From an uncultured Oscillibacter sp. (GTDB lineage Bacteria > Bacillota > Clostridia > Oscillospirales > Oscillospiraceae): DNA of 64,000 nt. Under the pieces are notes generated by a model. The model did not search any database. It worked only from the letters and a program-made list of their open reading frames with translations, and had not been told where the DNA came from. Both the position numbers and the translations under genes were made by a program. Below are positions 32,340 through 40,849 of the stretch, piece by piece; position 1 is the stretch's first letter, and every line of letters starts with the position of its first letter. The DNA lies in the NCBI GenBank assembly GCA_910584075.1, contig CAJTZI010000008.1, forward strand, positions 1 through 64,000, in the 5' to 3' direction.

Positions 32340-33257
32340 TTATTCCCGCAGACTCTGCGGATAAACGCCCGCCCTGTGGAGCCTTTGCAGCTCCTCCGCC
32401 ACGGTCTCCCGGTCCTCCCGGTAGGTCATGCCGAACCACTTGTCGGCGGAGCGGAGAACGGAGACCTCCAGCTCCCCGGTACGCAGCAGGTCATCCACCA
32501 TAATGGGCAGCAGACACTCCGACCTGGGGTCCCGCCCCCCCTCTCCCCGCAGGAAGCGGGCAAAGTAGTTCTCCAGCACCGGAAAGATGGAGGGCATGAA
32601 GCCCCAGCAGTTCATGGACACCGTGGACTCCGGGTCCAGCGGGCGGTCCGCCGCCAGGTCCCGCAGCGTCCCATCCGGGTAGAGCTGGATCTTCTTCGTC
32701 TCCCGAACAGAGCGCAGACGCCCGCCCTCCACGGTACAGATTCCTCGGGAAACAGTGCCGTGAAGGCTTGCGGTGTTTTTCAGCAGATACCCCACCATGG
32801 CGGCTTTTCCCGCCGCCGGGAGACCCGTCAGTTCCTCGTACATCGTCCGGTAGGCGTCGATGCCGTAGTAGTCGTCGGCGTTGATGACGCAGCAGGGCTC
32901 ACGGACCGCCTCCGCCGCGCACAGCAGGGCGTGAACGGTGCCGAAGGGCTTGGTCCGCTCCGGCGGGGGCGTGTAAAAAGCGGGCAGTGAGGAAAAATCC
33001 TGGAAGGCATAGGCCACCTCCACGGGACTGCCGTCCCCGGCGGCCTGTCCCTCCAGACGGTCCCCGCAGAGGCGGCGCACCAGCGCCTCCATCTCCGGCT
33101 TGATGATAAACACCACCTTGCCAAAGCCCGCCCGCAGTGCGTCATGGATGGAGTACTCCATCAAAATCTCTCCGCCGGGGCCGATGCCGTCCACCTGCTT
33201 GCTGCCGCCGTAGCGGGACCCCAGGCCCGCCGCCATGATGACCAGGGAAACCTTCAT
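32340..33257 (-). CDS. Sugar-nucleotidyltransferase family protein
   Basis: This 305-residue protein opens with VSLVIMAAGLGSRYGGSKQ, the nucleotide-binding loop of NTP-transferases, followed by GEILMEYSIHDALRAG and, near residue 135, VINADDYYG with the metal-binding acid. It should transfer a nucleotidyl group to a sugar- or polyol-phosphate, but the acceptor is not evident. The C-terminal part is not a hexapeptide-repeat acyltransferase. The frame is open further upstream, but the ATG at 33257 has GGAGGGTG just before it and begins the conserved fold. The gene is divergent from the Fur-family operon. Confidence 0.87.
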   Translation of the reverse strand: MKVSLVIMAAGLGSRYGGSKQVDGIGPGGEILMEYSIHDALRAGFGKVVFIIKPEMEALVRRLCGDRLEGQAAGDGSPVEVAYAFQDFSSLPAFYTPPPERTKPFGTVHALLCAAEAVREPCCVINADDYYGIDAYRTMYEELTGLPAAGKAAMVGYLLKNTASLHGTVSRGICTVEGGRLRSVRETKKIQLYPDGTLRDLAADRPLDPESTVSMNCWGFMPSIFPVLENYFARFLRGEGGRDPRSECLLPIMVDDLLRTGELEVSVLRSADKWFGMTYREDRETVAEELQRLHRAGVYPQSLRE

Positions 33258-33361
33258 AACACCCTCCGGATTCCGGTCCGCCGCCTTCCCGACGGCGAAA
33301 ACCGGTTCTATACAGTTTATAGGATTACTATACCCCATCCTCGCCGGCTTTTCAACCGCCC

Positions 33362-33418
33362 TTGACTTTTTCTCCAAAGGATTTATAATAGGAGGCGCAA
33401 AATTGAGAATGATTTTCA
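33362..33418 (+). promoter_or_regulatory. Promoter and Fur-like box of the metal uptake operon
   Basis: TTGACT (33362-33367), a 16-base spacer and TATAAT (33384-33389) are followed by TGAGAATGATTTTCA (33404-33418), a 7-1-7 inverted repeat. It differs from the Bacillus Fur consensus TGATAATNATTATCA at two positions and from the Zur consensus at more. It lies 16 bases before the start codon of the regulator, consistent with autorepression. Confidence 0.75.
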
Positions 33419-33433
33419 TATTGGAGATGTCAT

Positions 33434-33847
33434 ATGCCCTATAACACGAGACAACGACAGGCCGTCCTCCGCTGTCTGGAGCGCCGGCCGGAGGAGGCCC
33501 TCACCGCCTGCGAGATCGCGGAGGTCCTGCGGCGGGACCAGTGCCCGGTGGGGCTGTCCACCATATACCGCCAGCTGGAGCGGCTGGAGGCGGTGGGCCG
33601 CATCCACCGGGTGGACACGGGAGAAGGGGCGCTGTACCAGCTCTGTGTCCACGGCGGCGCCCGGGCGTGCTTTCTGCTGCGGTGCGAGGGCTGCGGACGC
33701 ATGGTCCATCTGGACTGCTCCCATCTGGAGGAGCTCTGCCGCCACCTGGCGGCAGACCACCGTTTCCGGGTGGACCCCCGCCGGACCATCCTGACCGGCC
33801 TGTGCGATGTCTGCGGAGGAGAGGAGGCGCCCCATGGAGCGACCTGA
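33434..33847 (+). CDS. Fur-family metal-dependent repressor (Zur- or Fur-like)
   Basis: A 137-residue protein. The N-terminal winged helix includes TACEIAEVLRRDQCPVGLST and IYRQLERLEAVGRIHRV. The dimer domain carries the two structural zinc pairs CEGC (84-87) and CDVC (124-127) and a sensing segment MVHLDCSHLEELC. It heads an operon with an ABC ATPase and an ABC permease of the ZnuC/ZnuB type, with overlapping genes, so it most likely represses metal uptake when metal is plentiful. Whether the metal is zinc, iron or manganese is open: gene content favours zinc, the operator looks more like a Fur box. Confidence 0.92.
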   Translation: MPYNTRQRQAVLRCLERRPEEALTACEIAEVLRRDQCPVGLSTIYRQLERLEAVGRIHRVDTGEGALYQLCVHGGARACFLLRCEGCGRMVHLDCSHLEELCRHLAADHRFRVDPRRTILTGLCDVCGGEEAPHGAT

Positions 33848-34547
33848 ACTGCTGGTCTGCCGGGATGTGTCCCTGGGCTACGAGGGACAGACCGTTCTGG
33901 CCCATCTGAACCTCTCCGTCCGGGAGGGGGACTACCTCTGCGTGGTGGGGGACAACGGCTCCGGCAAGTCCACGCTGCTGCGGGGGCTGCTGGGCCTGCT
34001 GCCGCCCCGGTCCGGAGAGATCTGGCGGGCACCGGAACTGCGGCGGGGCGCCATCGGCTACCTGCCCCAGCAGACCCGGGCCCAGCGGGATTTTCCCGCC
34101 ACGGTGTACGAGGTGGTGCTCTCCGGCTGCCTGAATCAAAAGGGAAGCCGCTTTTTCTACTCCGCCGCCCAGAAGTCAGCGGCGCTGATGAACATGGGCA
34201 AGCTGGGGGTTCTGGAGCTGAAGGACGAGAGCTACCGCAATCTCTCCGGCGGCCAGCAGCAGCGGGTACTGCTGGCCCGGGCCCTGTGCGCCGCCGGCCG
34301 GCTGCTGATTCTGGATGAACCCATCACCGGCCTGGACCCCGCCGCCGCCCAGGACCTGTACAAGACCCTGTCCTACCTCAATGAGAAAGAGGGTATGGCC
34401 GTGGTCATGGTGACCCACGACCTGCGGCCCGCCCTGCGTCAGGCCCGCACAGTGCTGCACATCGGACGGGGGAGCTTTTTCTACGGTACTGCGGAGGCGT
34501 ATCTCCGCTCTCCCCAGGGACGGCGGTTTCAGGAGGCAGAGCCATGA
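33834..34547 (+). CDS. Metal ABC transporter ATPase, ZnuC-like
   Basis: A 237-residue ATPase with Walker A GDNGSGKST, Q-loop YLPQQ, signature LSGGQQQRV, Walker B LLILDEP and switch His in VMVTHDL. It energises the permease encoded by the next gene. The ATG at 33834 overlaps the regulator by 14 bases and has GGAGGCG upstream. Proteins of this size next to a nine-helix permease belong to the zinc/manganese/iron (ZnuC/MntB/SitB) group. No periplasmic-type binding protein gene is present here, so it must be encoded elsewhere. Confidence 0.93.
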   Translation: MERPELLVCRDVSLGYEGQTVLAHLNLSVREGDYLCVVGDNGSGKSTLLRGLLGLLPPRSGEIWRAPELRRGAIGYLPQQTRAQRDFPATVYEVVLSGCLNQKGSRFFYSAAQKSAALMNMGKLGVLELKDESYRNLSGGQQQRVLLARALCAAGRLLILDEPITGLDPAAAQDLYKTLSYLNEKEGMAVVMVTHDLRPALRQARTVLHIGRGSFFYGTAEAYLRSPQGRRFQEAEP

Positions 34548-35353
34548 ATCTTCTGCAAATGTTTTCCTTCCCCTTCATGCAGCGGGCGCTGATCGCCGGG
34601 GTTCTGGTCTCCCTCTGCTGCGCCCTGCTGGGGGTGTCCCTGGTGCTGAAACGGTACTCCATGATCGGCGACGGGCTGAGCCACGTCTCCTTCGGGGCCC
34701 TGGCCATCGCCGTGGCCCTGGGCTTCACGCCGCTGTACTTCTCCATCCCCGTGGTGGTGCTGGCGGCCTTCTTCCTGCTGCGCATGGCGGGAAATCCCCG
34801 CTGGAACAGCGACGCGGCCATCGCCGCCGTCAGCGCCTCCTCTCTGGCCATCGGCATTATGGTCATCTCCCGCACCACCGGCATGACCGCCGACGTAGAC
34901 AACTATATGTTCGGCAGCGTTCTGGCCATGTCCCGGGCGGATGTGGCGCTGTCGGTCCTGGTGTCCGCCGCGGTGCTGGCGCTGTTTGTGCTGTTCTACC
35001 ACAGGCTGTTTGCCGTCACCTTTGACGAGAGCTTCTCCCGGGCCGCGGGACTGAACGTGGACCGCTACAATACCCTGCTGGCAGTTCTCACCGCCCTGAC
35101 CATTGTGCTGGGGATGCGGATGATGGGGGCCATGCTGATCTCCTCCCTGGTCATCTTCCCCGCCCTGACGGCCATGCGGCTCTTCAAGAGCTTCCGGGGC
35201 GTGGTCCTCTGCGCCGCCGCCGCCTCCGCGGCCTGCTTCTGCGCGGGGCTGACGGTGTCCTTTGCCTGCTCCACCCCGGTGGGAGCCACCGTGGTGTGCG
35301 CCAATCTGGCGCTGTTCCTCCTCTCCTGCGCCCTCAGCGCCCTGCGGCGCTGA
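34544..35353 (+). CDS. Metal ABC transporter permease, ZnuB-like
   Basis: This 269-residue membrane protein has about eight or nine hydrophobic segments and the family blocks MQRALIAGVLVSLCCALLGV, MIGDGLSHVSFGALA and MRMMGAMLISSLVIFPALTA. The membrane channel for a divalent metal is formed by its dimer with two copies of the ATPase of the preceding gene, which it overlaps by 4 bases (ATGA). It is the last gene of the Fur-controlled operon and ends ahead of a strong terminator. The metal specificity is not readable from the sequence. Confidence 0.93.
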   Translation: MNLLQMFSFPFMQRALIAGVLVSLCCALLGVSLVLKRYSMIGDGLSHVSFGALAIAVALGFTPLYFSIPVVVLAAFFLLRMAGNPRWNSDAAIAAVSASSLAIGIMVISRTTGMTADVDNYMFGSVLAMSRADVALSVLVSAAVLALFVLFYHRLFAVTFDESFSRAAGLNVDRYNTLLAVLTALTIVLGMRMMGAMLISSLVIFPALTAMRLFKSFRGVVLCAAAASAACFCAGLTVSFACSTPVGATVVCANLALFLLSCALSALRR

Positions 35354-35385
35354 CCGCACCGGCAAAGCGGATCCCCCACAGGGAA

Positions 35386-35426
35386 AGCGCCTCCGTCCCG
35401 CCGCAAAGCGGCGGGACGGAGGCGCT
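35386..35426. terminator. Bidirectional terminator of the metal operon
   Basis: AGCGCCTCCGTCCCGCCGC pairs perfectly with GCGGCGGGACGGAGGCGCT around AAA, a 19-bp stem followed by CTTCTT. It lies between convergent genes. Confidence 0.92.
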
Positions 35427-35448
35427 CTTCTTCATTGGGACGGCATTG

Positions 35449-36054
35449 TCAAAAGAGGTTTTTGTTGTTCTCGTCCACAACCTCCACCAGCTGGCCCCGC
35501 TCAAAAAGGCCGATGGTCCCCAGAGGCAGTGGCATCAGCGCCAGGGCCGCCTCGCAGAAGGAGAGGAGCTGATAGGTATGGATGCGGGTATAGTCCCCGG
35601 GGTTGTCGGAGCCCTCCTCGCCGATGACGCCCATGTACCAGCCGGAGTCCCCCTCGCCGGTGGGCTCCAGCCGCTGGAGGTAGACGGTGTCCGCCGTTCT
35701 GGCGGTGTTTTTCATGAGCATGGTGTCCTGGAAGGAGGTGGTCACCGCCTGGACCTGGGCCCTGTTCAAAACCTCCGTCTGTTCATGGAAGATCCGCAGG
35801 CTGAGGGACAGGTCCTCCTCCGTGGCGGAGAAGGGGTCCCCCACATAGTCGAAGGTCACCATCTGGAGCCCCGGCCCCTCCTTGACAAATTTGTAAAAGC
35901 TCCAGCCGATCTGAATGATGCAGTCCTCAGTCAGCACGCCGCCGGCCTTCTCCTCCTCCAGCAGCACCCCCGCCAGAAAGTCCGCGGTGGGCTTCCACTC
36001 CTCCCGGCAGGAGAGGGATATGAGCTTTCCGCTGATGTTGTATGTGTACTTCAT
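35449..36054 (-). CDS. Hypothetical protein with DUF2185/Imm33-like C-terminus
   Basis: A 201-residue soluble protein. The first 110 residues (TYNISGKLISLSCREEWKPT, later IQIGWSFYKFVKEGPGLQMV) read as a beta-rich domain. The last 70 residues, with GDSGWYMGVIGEEG, YTRIHTYQLLSF and GTIGLFERGQL, follow the order of the DUF2185/Imm33 family: a GDSGW motif, a short acidic stretch, then a segment ending in a GS-FER-like motif. That match is tentative. The start at 36054 has a weak upstream purine run (GGGAGGCAGCGT). No partner toxin or operon is seen, so an immunity role is not implied. Confidence 0.6.
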   Translation of the reverse strand: MKYTYNISGKLISLSCREEWKPTADFLAGVLLEEEKAGGVLTEDCIIQIGWSFYKFVKEGPGLQMVTFDYVGDPFSATEEDLSLSLRIFHEQTEVLNRAQVQAVTTSFQDTMLMKNTARTADTVYLQRLEPTGEGDSGWYMGVIGEEGSDNPGDYTRIHTYQLLSFCEAALALMPLPLGTIGLFERGQLVEVVDENNKNLF

Positions 36055-36375
36055 ACGCTGCCTCCCAAATTATAATAGAATCCCGGCAGAAACGCCGTCA
36101 TCTGTTCTCTGTTTTTTATCATACCAGATTCCGCCTCACAGCGCAATCCCCCGGGCCTGTTCCCGCCGGCACAGGCGGCAGCGCACATCCTGTCGGGAAA
36201 ATCAGTCATAACCCGCCCTTTTTCGTTGAATCTCCCAACCAATCTCGGTCCTTTTATATTTTTTTTCAGATTCCTGTTCCCCTCGACAAATTAAGACAAG
36301 TTTTCCGCATGATTTTGTGTATCATAGAGATACTCCAATCCACATTTTGTGGTCGTTTAGAAAGGACGAGGAAAA

Positions 36376-36534
36376 ATGCAGACGATTGCTAAAGAATATC
36401 TTTTGCTGTTTAACACGCTGACAGACGCGGAAGAGACCCTTCGCAGGCTGGAGGCCCGGCTGATGGAGGCCCAGCGGCAGGCCGAGGAGCTCTTTTTAGA
36501 AAATACGGACCATGATCTGCCAAGTCCGGATTAA
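36376..36534 (+). CDS. Small helical protein, 52 residues
   Basis: The frame begins at ATG 36376 after AAAGGACGAGG and ends at TAA 36532-36534, directly before a textbook terminator. The product is largely one amphipathic helix (FNTLTDAEETLRRLEARLME, then AQRQAEELFLEN), probably a short coiled coil. Similar small proteins appear in related gut Firmicutes, with no known function. Good ribosome site, clean terminator and divergent position from the 36054 gene make it credible despite its size. A -10-like TATCAT lies at about 36320. Confidence 0.7.
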   Translation: MQTIAKEYLLLFNTLTDAEETLRRLEARLMEAQRQAEELFLENTDHDLPSPD

Positions 36535-36540
36535 ATACGG

Positions 36541-36567
36541 CGGCCCCGCTGCGGCGGGGCCGTTTTT
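36541..36567 (+). terminator. Intrinsic terminator of the 52-residue gene
   Basis: CGGCCCCGC (36541-36549) pairs perfectly with GCGGGGCCG (36554-36562) around TGCG and is followed by TTTTT. Confidence 0.95.
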
Positions 36568-37282
36568 ACGGGTTCTCCTCTCTCCTCTCCGGCCGGGTGC
36601 CCCACAGCGCCGCGCCGAAGGGGACGAAGACCGCCGGAAACCGCGCTGCCACATAGAGCTGCCAGATCCCGGCCCGTTCCCACCACCGGGGGAGGGAGAA
36701 CCCCGAATCCCACGGGACCCCCGGTCCCCGGAGGAGGATATGGACGCTCACGCAGAGGTTCGACACCACAATGGGCGCCGCCAGCACCGCCCAGGCGGCC
36801 AGACCCGCCAGCACCGCCCGCCGCAGAGGCCGGGCCCGCCGGCACTCCAGGGGCTTCGCCCCCAGAAACACCCCGCAGGCCCGGAGCAGGACCCAGCCCA
36901 GCAGCAGATAGAACGCCGGGACGGCCACGGACTGGATCAGATACAGCGGGGCCCCCGTAAACGCCCGCCTGAAAAGCCGCCCCACCCAGCGCCGCAGCAG
37001 GAAAATACCGCTCCCCAGCGCCGCCAGCGCCGCGCCCTCCGCCAGCAGGAGGCGGATCTCCCGCCGCCGCTCCGGCCGGAGGGGCTCGCCGTAGAGCAGG
37101 ACCTGGACATCCACCTCCAGCTGTTCCGCCGCCCGCAGCAGCATCTCCACATCCGGCCGGGACCGGCCGGTCTCGTAGTTGCTCACCGTCTGGCGGCTGA
37201 CGTGGAGCCGCTCCGCCAGCTCGTCCTGGGTCATGCCCCGCCGGAGGCGGGCCGCCCGGATGTTCTTTCCGATCTCGCGCAT
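36566..37282 (-). CDS. XRE-family regulator with membrane domain
   Basis: This 238-residue protein has an N-terminal Cro/CI domain (RRGMTQDELAERLHVSRQTV, then SNYETGRSRPDVEMLLRAAE) in residues 1-65, and about four hydrophobic segments from 80 to 235. That layout is common in clostridia for membrane-linked regulators whose signal is unknown. It differs in sequence and GC content from the 4314 regulator, with codon use like its neighbours. The gene starts at ATG 37282, with GAGGTGAGGTGATGAG upstream on the minus strand. No partner gene is adjacent. Confidence 0.88.
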   Translation of the reverse strand: MREIGKNIRAARLRRGMTQDELAERLHVSRQTVSNYETGRSRPDVEMLLRAAEQLEVDVQVLLYGEPLRPERRREIRLLLAEGAALAALGSGIFLLRRWVGRLFRRAFTGAPLYLIQSVAVPAFYLLLGWVLLRACGVFLGAKPLECRRARPLRRAVLAGLAAWAVLAAPIVVSNLCVSVHILLRGPGVPWDSGFSLPRWWERAGIWQLYVAARFPAVFVPFGAALWGTRPERREENP

Positions 37283-37419
37283 CTCATCACCTCACCTCCA
37301 TGATACCCCCGCGGCCCCGGGCTGTCACGCAAAGATGCTTTGCGCCGGATGATTTTATCAATACAAATCGTATAAAACAGCAAAAAGTGTACATATCGGA
37401 TTCAATCGCCGCAAAACAG

Positions 37420-37449
37420 CAGCGGGGCCGCCCTGAGGCGTCCCCGCTG
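37420..37449 (-). terminator. Terminator of pta
   Basis: On the minus strand CAGCGGGG (37449-37442) pairs with CCCCGCTG (37427-37420), and CTGTTTTGC follows. Confidence 0.75.
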
Positions 37450-37481
37450 TCTTCTGCCATTTCGCGCTATGTACCCCGATC

Positions 37482-38462
37482 TCAGTCCTCGCAGAGACCG
37501 GCGGTGATCAGGGCCATGGAGTAGACCTCCTGGCCGTTGCAGCCCCGGGAGAGGTCGTTGATGGGGGCGTTCAGGCCCTGGAGGATGGGACCGTAGGCCT
37601 CAAAGCCGCCCATGCGCTGGCAGATCTTGTAGCCGATGTTGCCGGCGTTGATGTCCGGGAAGATGAAGGTGTTGGCGCGGCCGGCCAGGGGGGACTCGGG
37701 GCACTTGGTCTCCGCCACCCGGTGGGACACGGCGGCGTCAAACTGCAGCTCGCCGTCGATGACGATATCGGGAGCCTGAGCCTTGGCCTTGGCACAGGCG
37801 TTGCGCATCTTGTCCACGTCCTCGCCGGAGCCGGAGCCATGGGTGGAGTAGCTCAGGAACGCCATATGGGGATCAATGCCGAAGAGACGGGCCGTGCCGG
37901 CGGTCTCCAGGGCAATCTCCACCAGCTCGTCCTCGTTGGGCTTGATGTTGATGGCGCAGTCGGCCATGGCGATGACCTCGCGGTCGCCCACGGTGGTGGA
38001 GCGGACCAGAATGAAGCAGGAGGAGACGATCTTGCAGCCGGGCTTGGTCTTGATCAGCTGCAGCGCGGGGCGGACAGTGTCGGCGGTGGAGTAGGTTGCG
38101 CCGCCCAGCAGCGCGTCGGCGTAGCCCATCTTCACCAGCATAGTGCCGAAGTAGTTGCCCTGCTTCAGCATGGAGCGGCACTGCTCCTCGGTCATCTTGC
38201 CCTTGCGCAGCTCCACCATGGCGGCAACCATCCGATCCATGTCCTCAAAGGCCTCGGGGTCCACAATCTCGGCGCCCCGGATGTTGAAGCCGGCCTCCTC
38301 CGCGGCGGCAAAGACCTCGTTGGGCCTGCCCACCAGGACGGGGGTCAGGAACGTACCGGACAGCAGGCGGGCGGAGGCCTCCAGAATACGGGGATCCGTG
38401 CCCTCGGTAAACACAATTCTGCGGGGATGGGCCTTCAGCTTTTTGATGAGAAATTCAAACAT
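37482..38462 (-). CDS. pta: Phosphate acetyltransferase
   Basis: A 326-residue enzyme converting acetyl-CoA and phosphate to acetyl phosphate in the fermentative Pta-Ack route. Visible family blocks are RIVFTEGTDPRILEASARLL, ADALLGGATYSTADTVRPAL, FFILV-like SSCFILVRSTTVGDREVIAM, and GPILQGLNAPINDLSRGCNG near the end. Length fits the short clostridial Pta. The frame is open 51 codons further upstream, but the ATG at 38462 follows GGAGG and starts the conserved MFEFL. Acetate kinase is not adjacent. A promoter is visible at 38512-38539. Confidence 0.96.
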   Translation of the reverse strand: MFEFLIKKLKAHPRRIVFTEGTDPRILEASARLLSGTFLTPVLVGRPNEVFAAAEEAGFNIRGAEIVDPEAFEDMDRMVAAMVELRKGKMTEEQCRSMLKQGNYFGTMLVKMGYADALLGGATYSTADTVRPALQLIKTKPGCKIVSSCFILVRSTTVGDREVIAMADCAINIKPNEDELVEIALETAGTARLFGIDPHMAFLSYSTHGSGSGEDVDKMRNACAKAKAQAPDIVIDGELQFDAAVSHRVAETKCPESPLAGRANTFIFPDINAGNIGYKICQRMGGFEAYGPILQGLNAPINDLSRGCNGQEVYSMALITAGLCED

Positions 38463-38511
38463 GTTTCCATTACCTCCATAAAAGTCCAAGTATATGGATG
38501 AAGTTACCCTC

Positions 38512-38539
38512 ATTATACACCACTGTCCCGCCGGGTCAA
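38512..38539 (-). promoter_or_regulatory. Sigma-A promoter of pta
   Basis: On the minus strand TTGACC (38539-38534), a 16-base spacer and TATAAT (38517-38512), giving a leader of about 45 bases. Confidence 0.75.
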
Positions 38540-38688
38540 TTGAAAAATGAAAATCCTCACAAAAAAATTTACATTTATTCCAGCGCCAGCCAGGTAAAAT
38601 ATGCAGATTATACAAAATATCCCCTCAGATTCTGGACACACGGCCTCTTTTCCCCGCCAAAAATGCCGCTCCCCGGCATTTTCCAGGG

Positions 38689-38717
38689 TTGACGGGAGCG
38701 GTGAAAAGCGGTATGAT
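38689..38717 (+). promoter_or_regulatory. Sigma-A promoter of the M23 peptidase gene
   Basis: TTGACG (38689-38694), a 17-base spacer and TATGAT (38712-38717). Start expected near 38724, 40 bases before the ATG. Confidence 0.75.
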
Positions 38718-38763
38718 ACCAACGGTAACAAATTGTAACTTTTACGCCTTTATCAGGAGAGAT

Positions 38764-40653
38764 ATGAGTCAACGATCAAGATCAAAGAAGCCGCCGTCCG
38801 GCGGGCGGCGGGCCGCAAAGCCCCAGGCGGAGCGCCGGCTGGACCCCTCGGTGAGCACCGGCGCCACGGCGGGCCTCTACTCCCGGGGCCTCGCGCCGGA
38901 GCCCCCCGCGGTCACGTCGGAGACCGCCCCCCAGGAGCACGCGGTGGAGGACCGCCTCCGCCGCACGTCCAGACGGCGGGCCGCCATCCCCGCCTGGGAG
39001 GAGCCCCCCCCGGGGGCGTCTGCCGGAAAGGGCCAGCCCCCCCGGCAGCGGGCCAGAGAGCCCCGGCCCACGGTCACGTGGTATCAGGCCGTTCTCTGGA
39101 ACCTCAGGCGCGTCAAGCGCCGCTGGCGCCACATCCTGCGGGAGAAGCAGGCCTCCCGCTTTCCGGAGTCCAACCGCTTTCCCATCCAGGTCCTGCTGCT
39201 GTTCTGGGGCATCATCCCCATGTGGGGCAGCCTTTTGCAGGAGCGCCTCTGGGGCCGCCGGCAGCGGGCCATCAGCCGGGGCTCCTCCCGGCCGGAGCGG
39301 CCGGAGCGGTCCGGCCGCCGGGTGCTCTACCCCCTGCTGTTTCTGGGGGGCACCGCCTGCATCGCCCTGGCGGTGCTGTTCTTCTCCACCTATACCTACG
39401 GCACCACGGTCAGCTACGACGGCGAGGTCATCGCCGTCATGAGCTCTCAGTCCGCCGCCGAGGAGGTGCGCCGCGACCTGGAACAGGTCACCGCCCGCAC
39501 TCTGGGGGAGAGCTTCACCATCGACGACTCCCTCATCCAGTACTCCTCCGGCCTGCTGCGCCGGCAGGATCTGGTGGACCCGGAGACCTATGCCGAGGAC
39601 CTCTCCCAGGAGGTGGGGCTGGTAACCGCCGCGTACTGCCTGTATGTGGAGGGAGAATTCATCGGCGCAACCCCCTACGCCGGAGCCCTGGACGAGCTTT
39701 TGAAGCAGCTGAAGGCCGCCGGAACCGATGAGGACACCATCTCCTGCGACTTTGCCGAAAGCGTAGAGATCAAGGAGGAGTATGTCCCCAGCGATGAGAT
39801 CATGAACCTGGGGTATCTGGCAGAGACCCTGTACAGCACCAAGACCGCCGAGGTCACCTACGAGGTGAAAAAGGGCGACACCTGGTCGGAGATCGCCGAG
39901 GACCACGGCCTGAGCTCCAAGGAGCTGGAGGCCTTGAACCCCGGCTATGACATCAACAAGCTGCAGATCGGCGAAATCCTGACCATGTCCGCCTCCGTGC
40001 CCTACCTGACAAGGACCGTGGTTCAGAAGGAGCGGTATGTGTCCGAGGTGAACTACGATGTGGAGTACACCGATGACGCCAGTATGTACAAGGGCGACAC
40101 CAAGATAACCTCCAAGGGCGTCTTCGGCGCGGCGGACGTGGTGGCCAACGTCACCTACGTCAACGGCGAGGAGGTGGAACGGACGCTCCTCTCCTCCGTC
40201 ACCCTCCGGGAACCCGTTACGGAGCACCAGCTCCGGGGCACCAAGGAGCGGCCCACCTGGCATCCCACCGGCACCTTCCGCTGGCCCATCACCGGCCGCA
40301 TCACCTCCCGCTTCGGCGGGCGGAAGTCCCCCGGCGGCATCGGCTCCACCAACCACAAGGGCATCGACATCGCGGCCCCGCGGGGCACGCCGGTCTACGC
40401 CAGCGACGGCGGCACCGTCACCTACGCCGGCTGGATGGGCGGCTACGGCTATCTGGTCCGCATCAACCACGGCAATGGCTACGAGACCTACTACGGCCAC
40501 AACAGCAGCCTGACGGTCTCCGTGGGCCAGCACGTCTATAAGGGCCAGCAGATCGCTCGGGTGGGCTCCACCGGCAACTCCACCGGCAACCACTGCCACT
40601 TTGAGGTCCGCTACAACGGCACGGCCCGGAATCCCCTGAACTATCTGCCGTAG
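38764..40653 (+). CDS. Membrane-anchored M23 peptidase with LysM and G5 domains
   Basis: This 629-residue protein has an Arg/Pro-rich cytoplasmic part (1-185), one membrane helix at about 190-212 (YPLLFLGGTACIALAVLFFS), and an outer part. A LysM domain lies at 367-413 (YEVKKGDTWSEIAEDHGLSS), a G5-like domain at about 415-495, and an M23 endopeptidase domain at 528-628 with zinc ligands in HKGIDIAAP and HCHFEVR. It should bind peptidoglycan and cut its peptide bridges during growth or division, unless it acts as a non-catalytic activator. Both HxxxD and HxH motifs are intact, so activity is likely. The ATG at 38764 has AGGAGAG upstream. The unusually long basic cytoplasmic tail is of unknown role. 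Confidence 0.94.
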   Translation: MSQRSRSKKPPSGGRRAAKPQAERRLDPSVSTGATAGLYSRGLAPEPPAVTSETAPQEHAVEDRLRRTSRRRAAIPAWEEPPPGASAGKGQPPRQRAREPRPTVTWYQAVLWNLRRVKRRWRHILREKQASRFPESNRFPIQVLLLFWGIIPMWGSLLQERLWGRRQRAISRGSSRPERPERSGRRVLYPLLFLGGTACIALAVLFFSTYTYGTTVSYDGEVIAVMSSQSAAEEVRRDLEQVTARTLGESFTIDDSLIQYSSGLLRRQDLVDPETYAEDLSQEVGLVTAAYCLYVEGEFIGATPYAGALDELLKQLKAAGTDEDTISCDFAESVEIKEEYVPSDEIMNLGYLAETLYSTKTAEVTYEVKKGDTWSEIAEDHGLSSKELEALNPGYDINKLQIGEILTMSASVPYLTRTVVQKERYVSEVNYDVEYTDDASMYKGDTKITSKGVFGAADVVANVTYVNGEEVERTLLSSVTLREPVTEHQLRGTKERPTWHPTGTFRWPITGRITSRFGGRKSPGGIGSTNHKGIDIAAPRGTPVYASDGGTVTYAGWMGGYGYLVRINHGNGYETYYGHNSSLTVSVGQHVYKGQQIARVGSTGNSTGNHCHFEVRYNGTARNPLNYLP

Positions 40654-40670
40654 GACATTTCCTCACATCT

Positions 40671-40732
40671 TAGAAGCCGTACCAACTGTTCCGACACAAA
40701 TCTGTATGTCTCAGCTCACGGTACAGCTTCTT
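40671..40732 (+). other. Imperfect inverted repeat before the terminator
   Basis: AGAAGCCGTACC (about 40671-40682) is complementary, with one bulge, to GGTACAGCTTCT (40721-40732). It lies between the peptidase stop and its terminator and may be a 3' RNA structure. Confidence 0.4.
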
Positions 40733-40736
40733 ATAT

Positions 40737-40771
40737 GAAACCGGCCTCCCCGATTGGGGGAGGCCGGTTTC
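40737..40771. terminator. Terminator after the M23 peptidase gene
   Basis: GAAACCGGCCTCCCC pairs perfectly with GGGGAGGCCGGTTTC around GATTG. A-rich and T-rich flanks could serve both strands. Confidence 0.88.
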
Positions 40772-40849
40772 AGCTTGTCAAAAGATATCCGGGTCTCTTC
40801 GGCCTGACACAACAACGGGGACCCATCCCGCCGCTGAAATCCCGCGCCT

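Noticed and set aside
35449-36054. Immunity protein of a polymorphic toxin system
   Set aside because: Only the C-terminal part resembles DUF2185/Imm33, and no toxin gene or secretion context is present.
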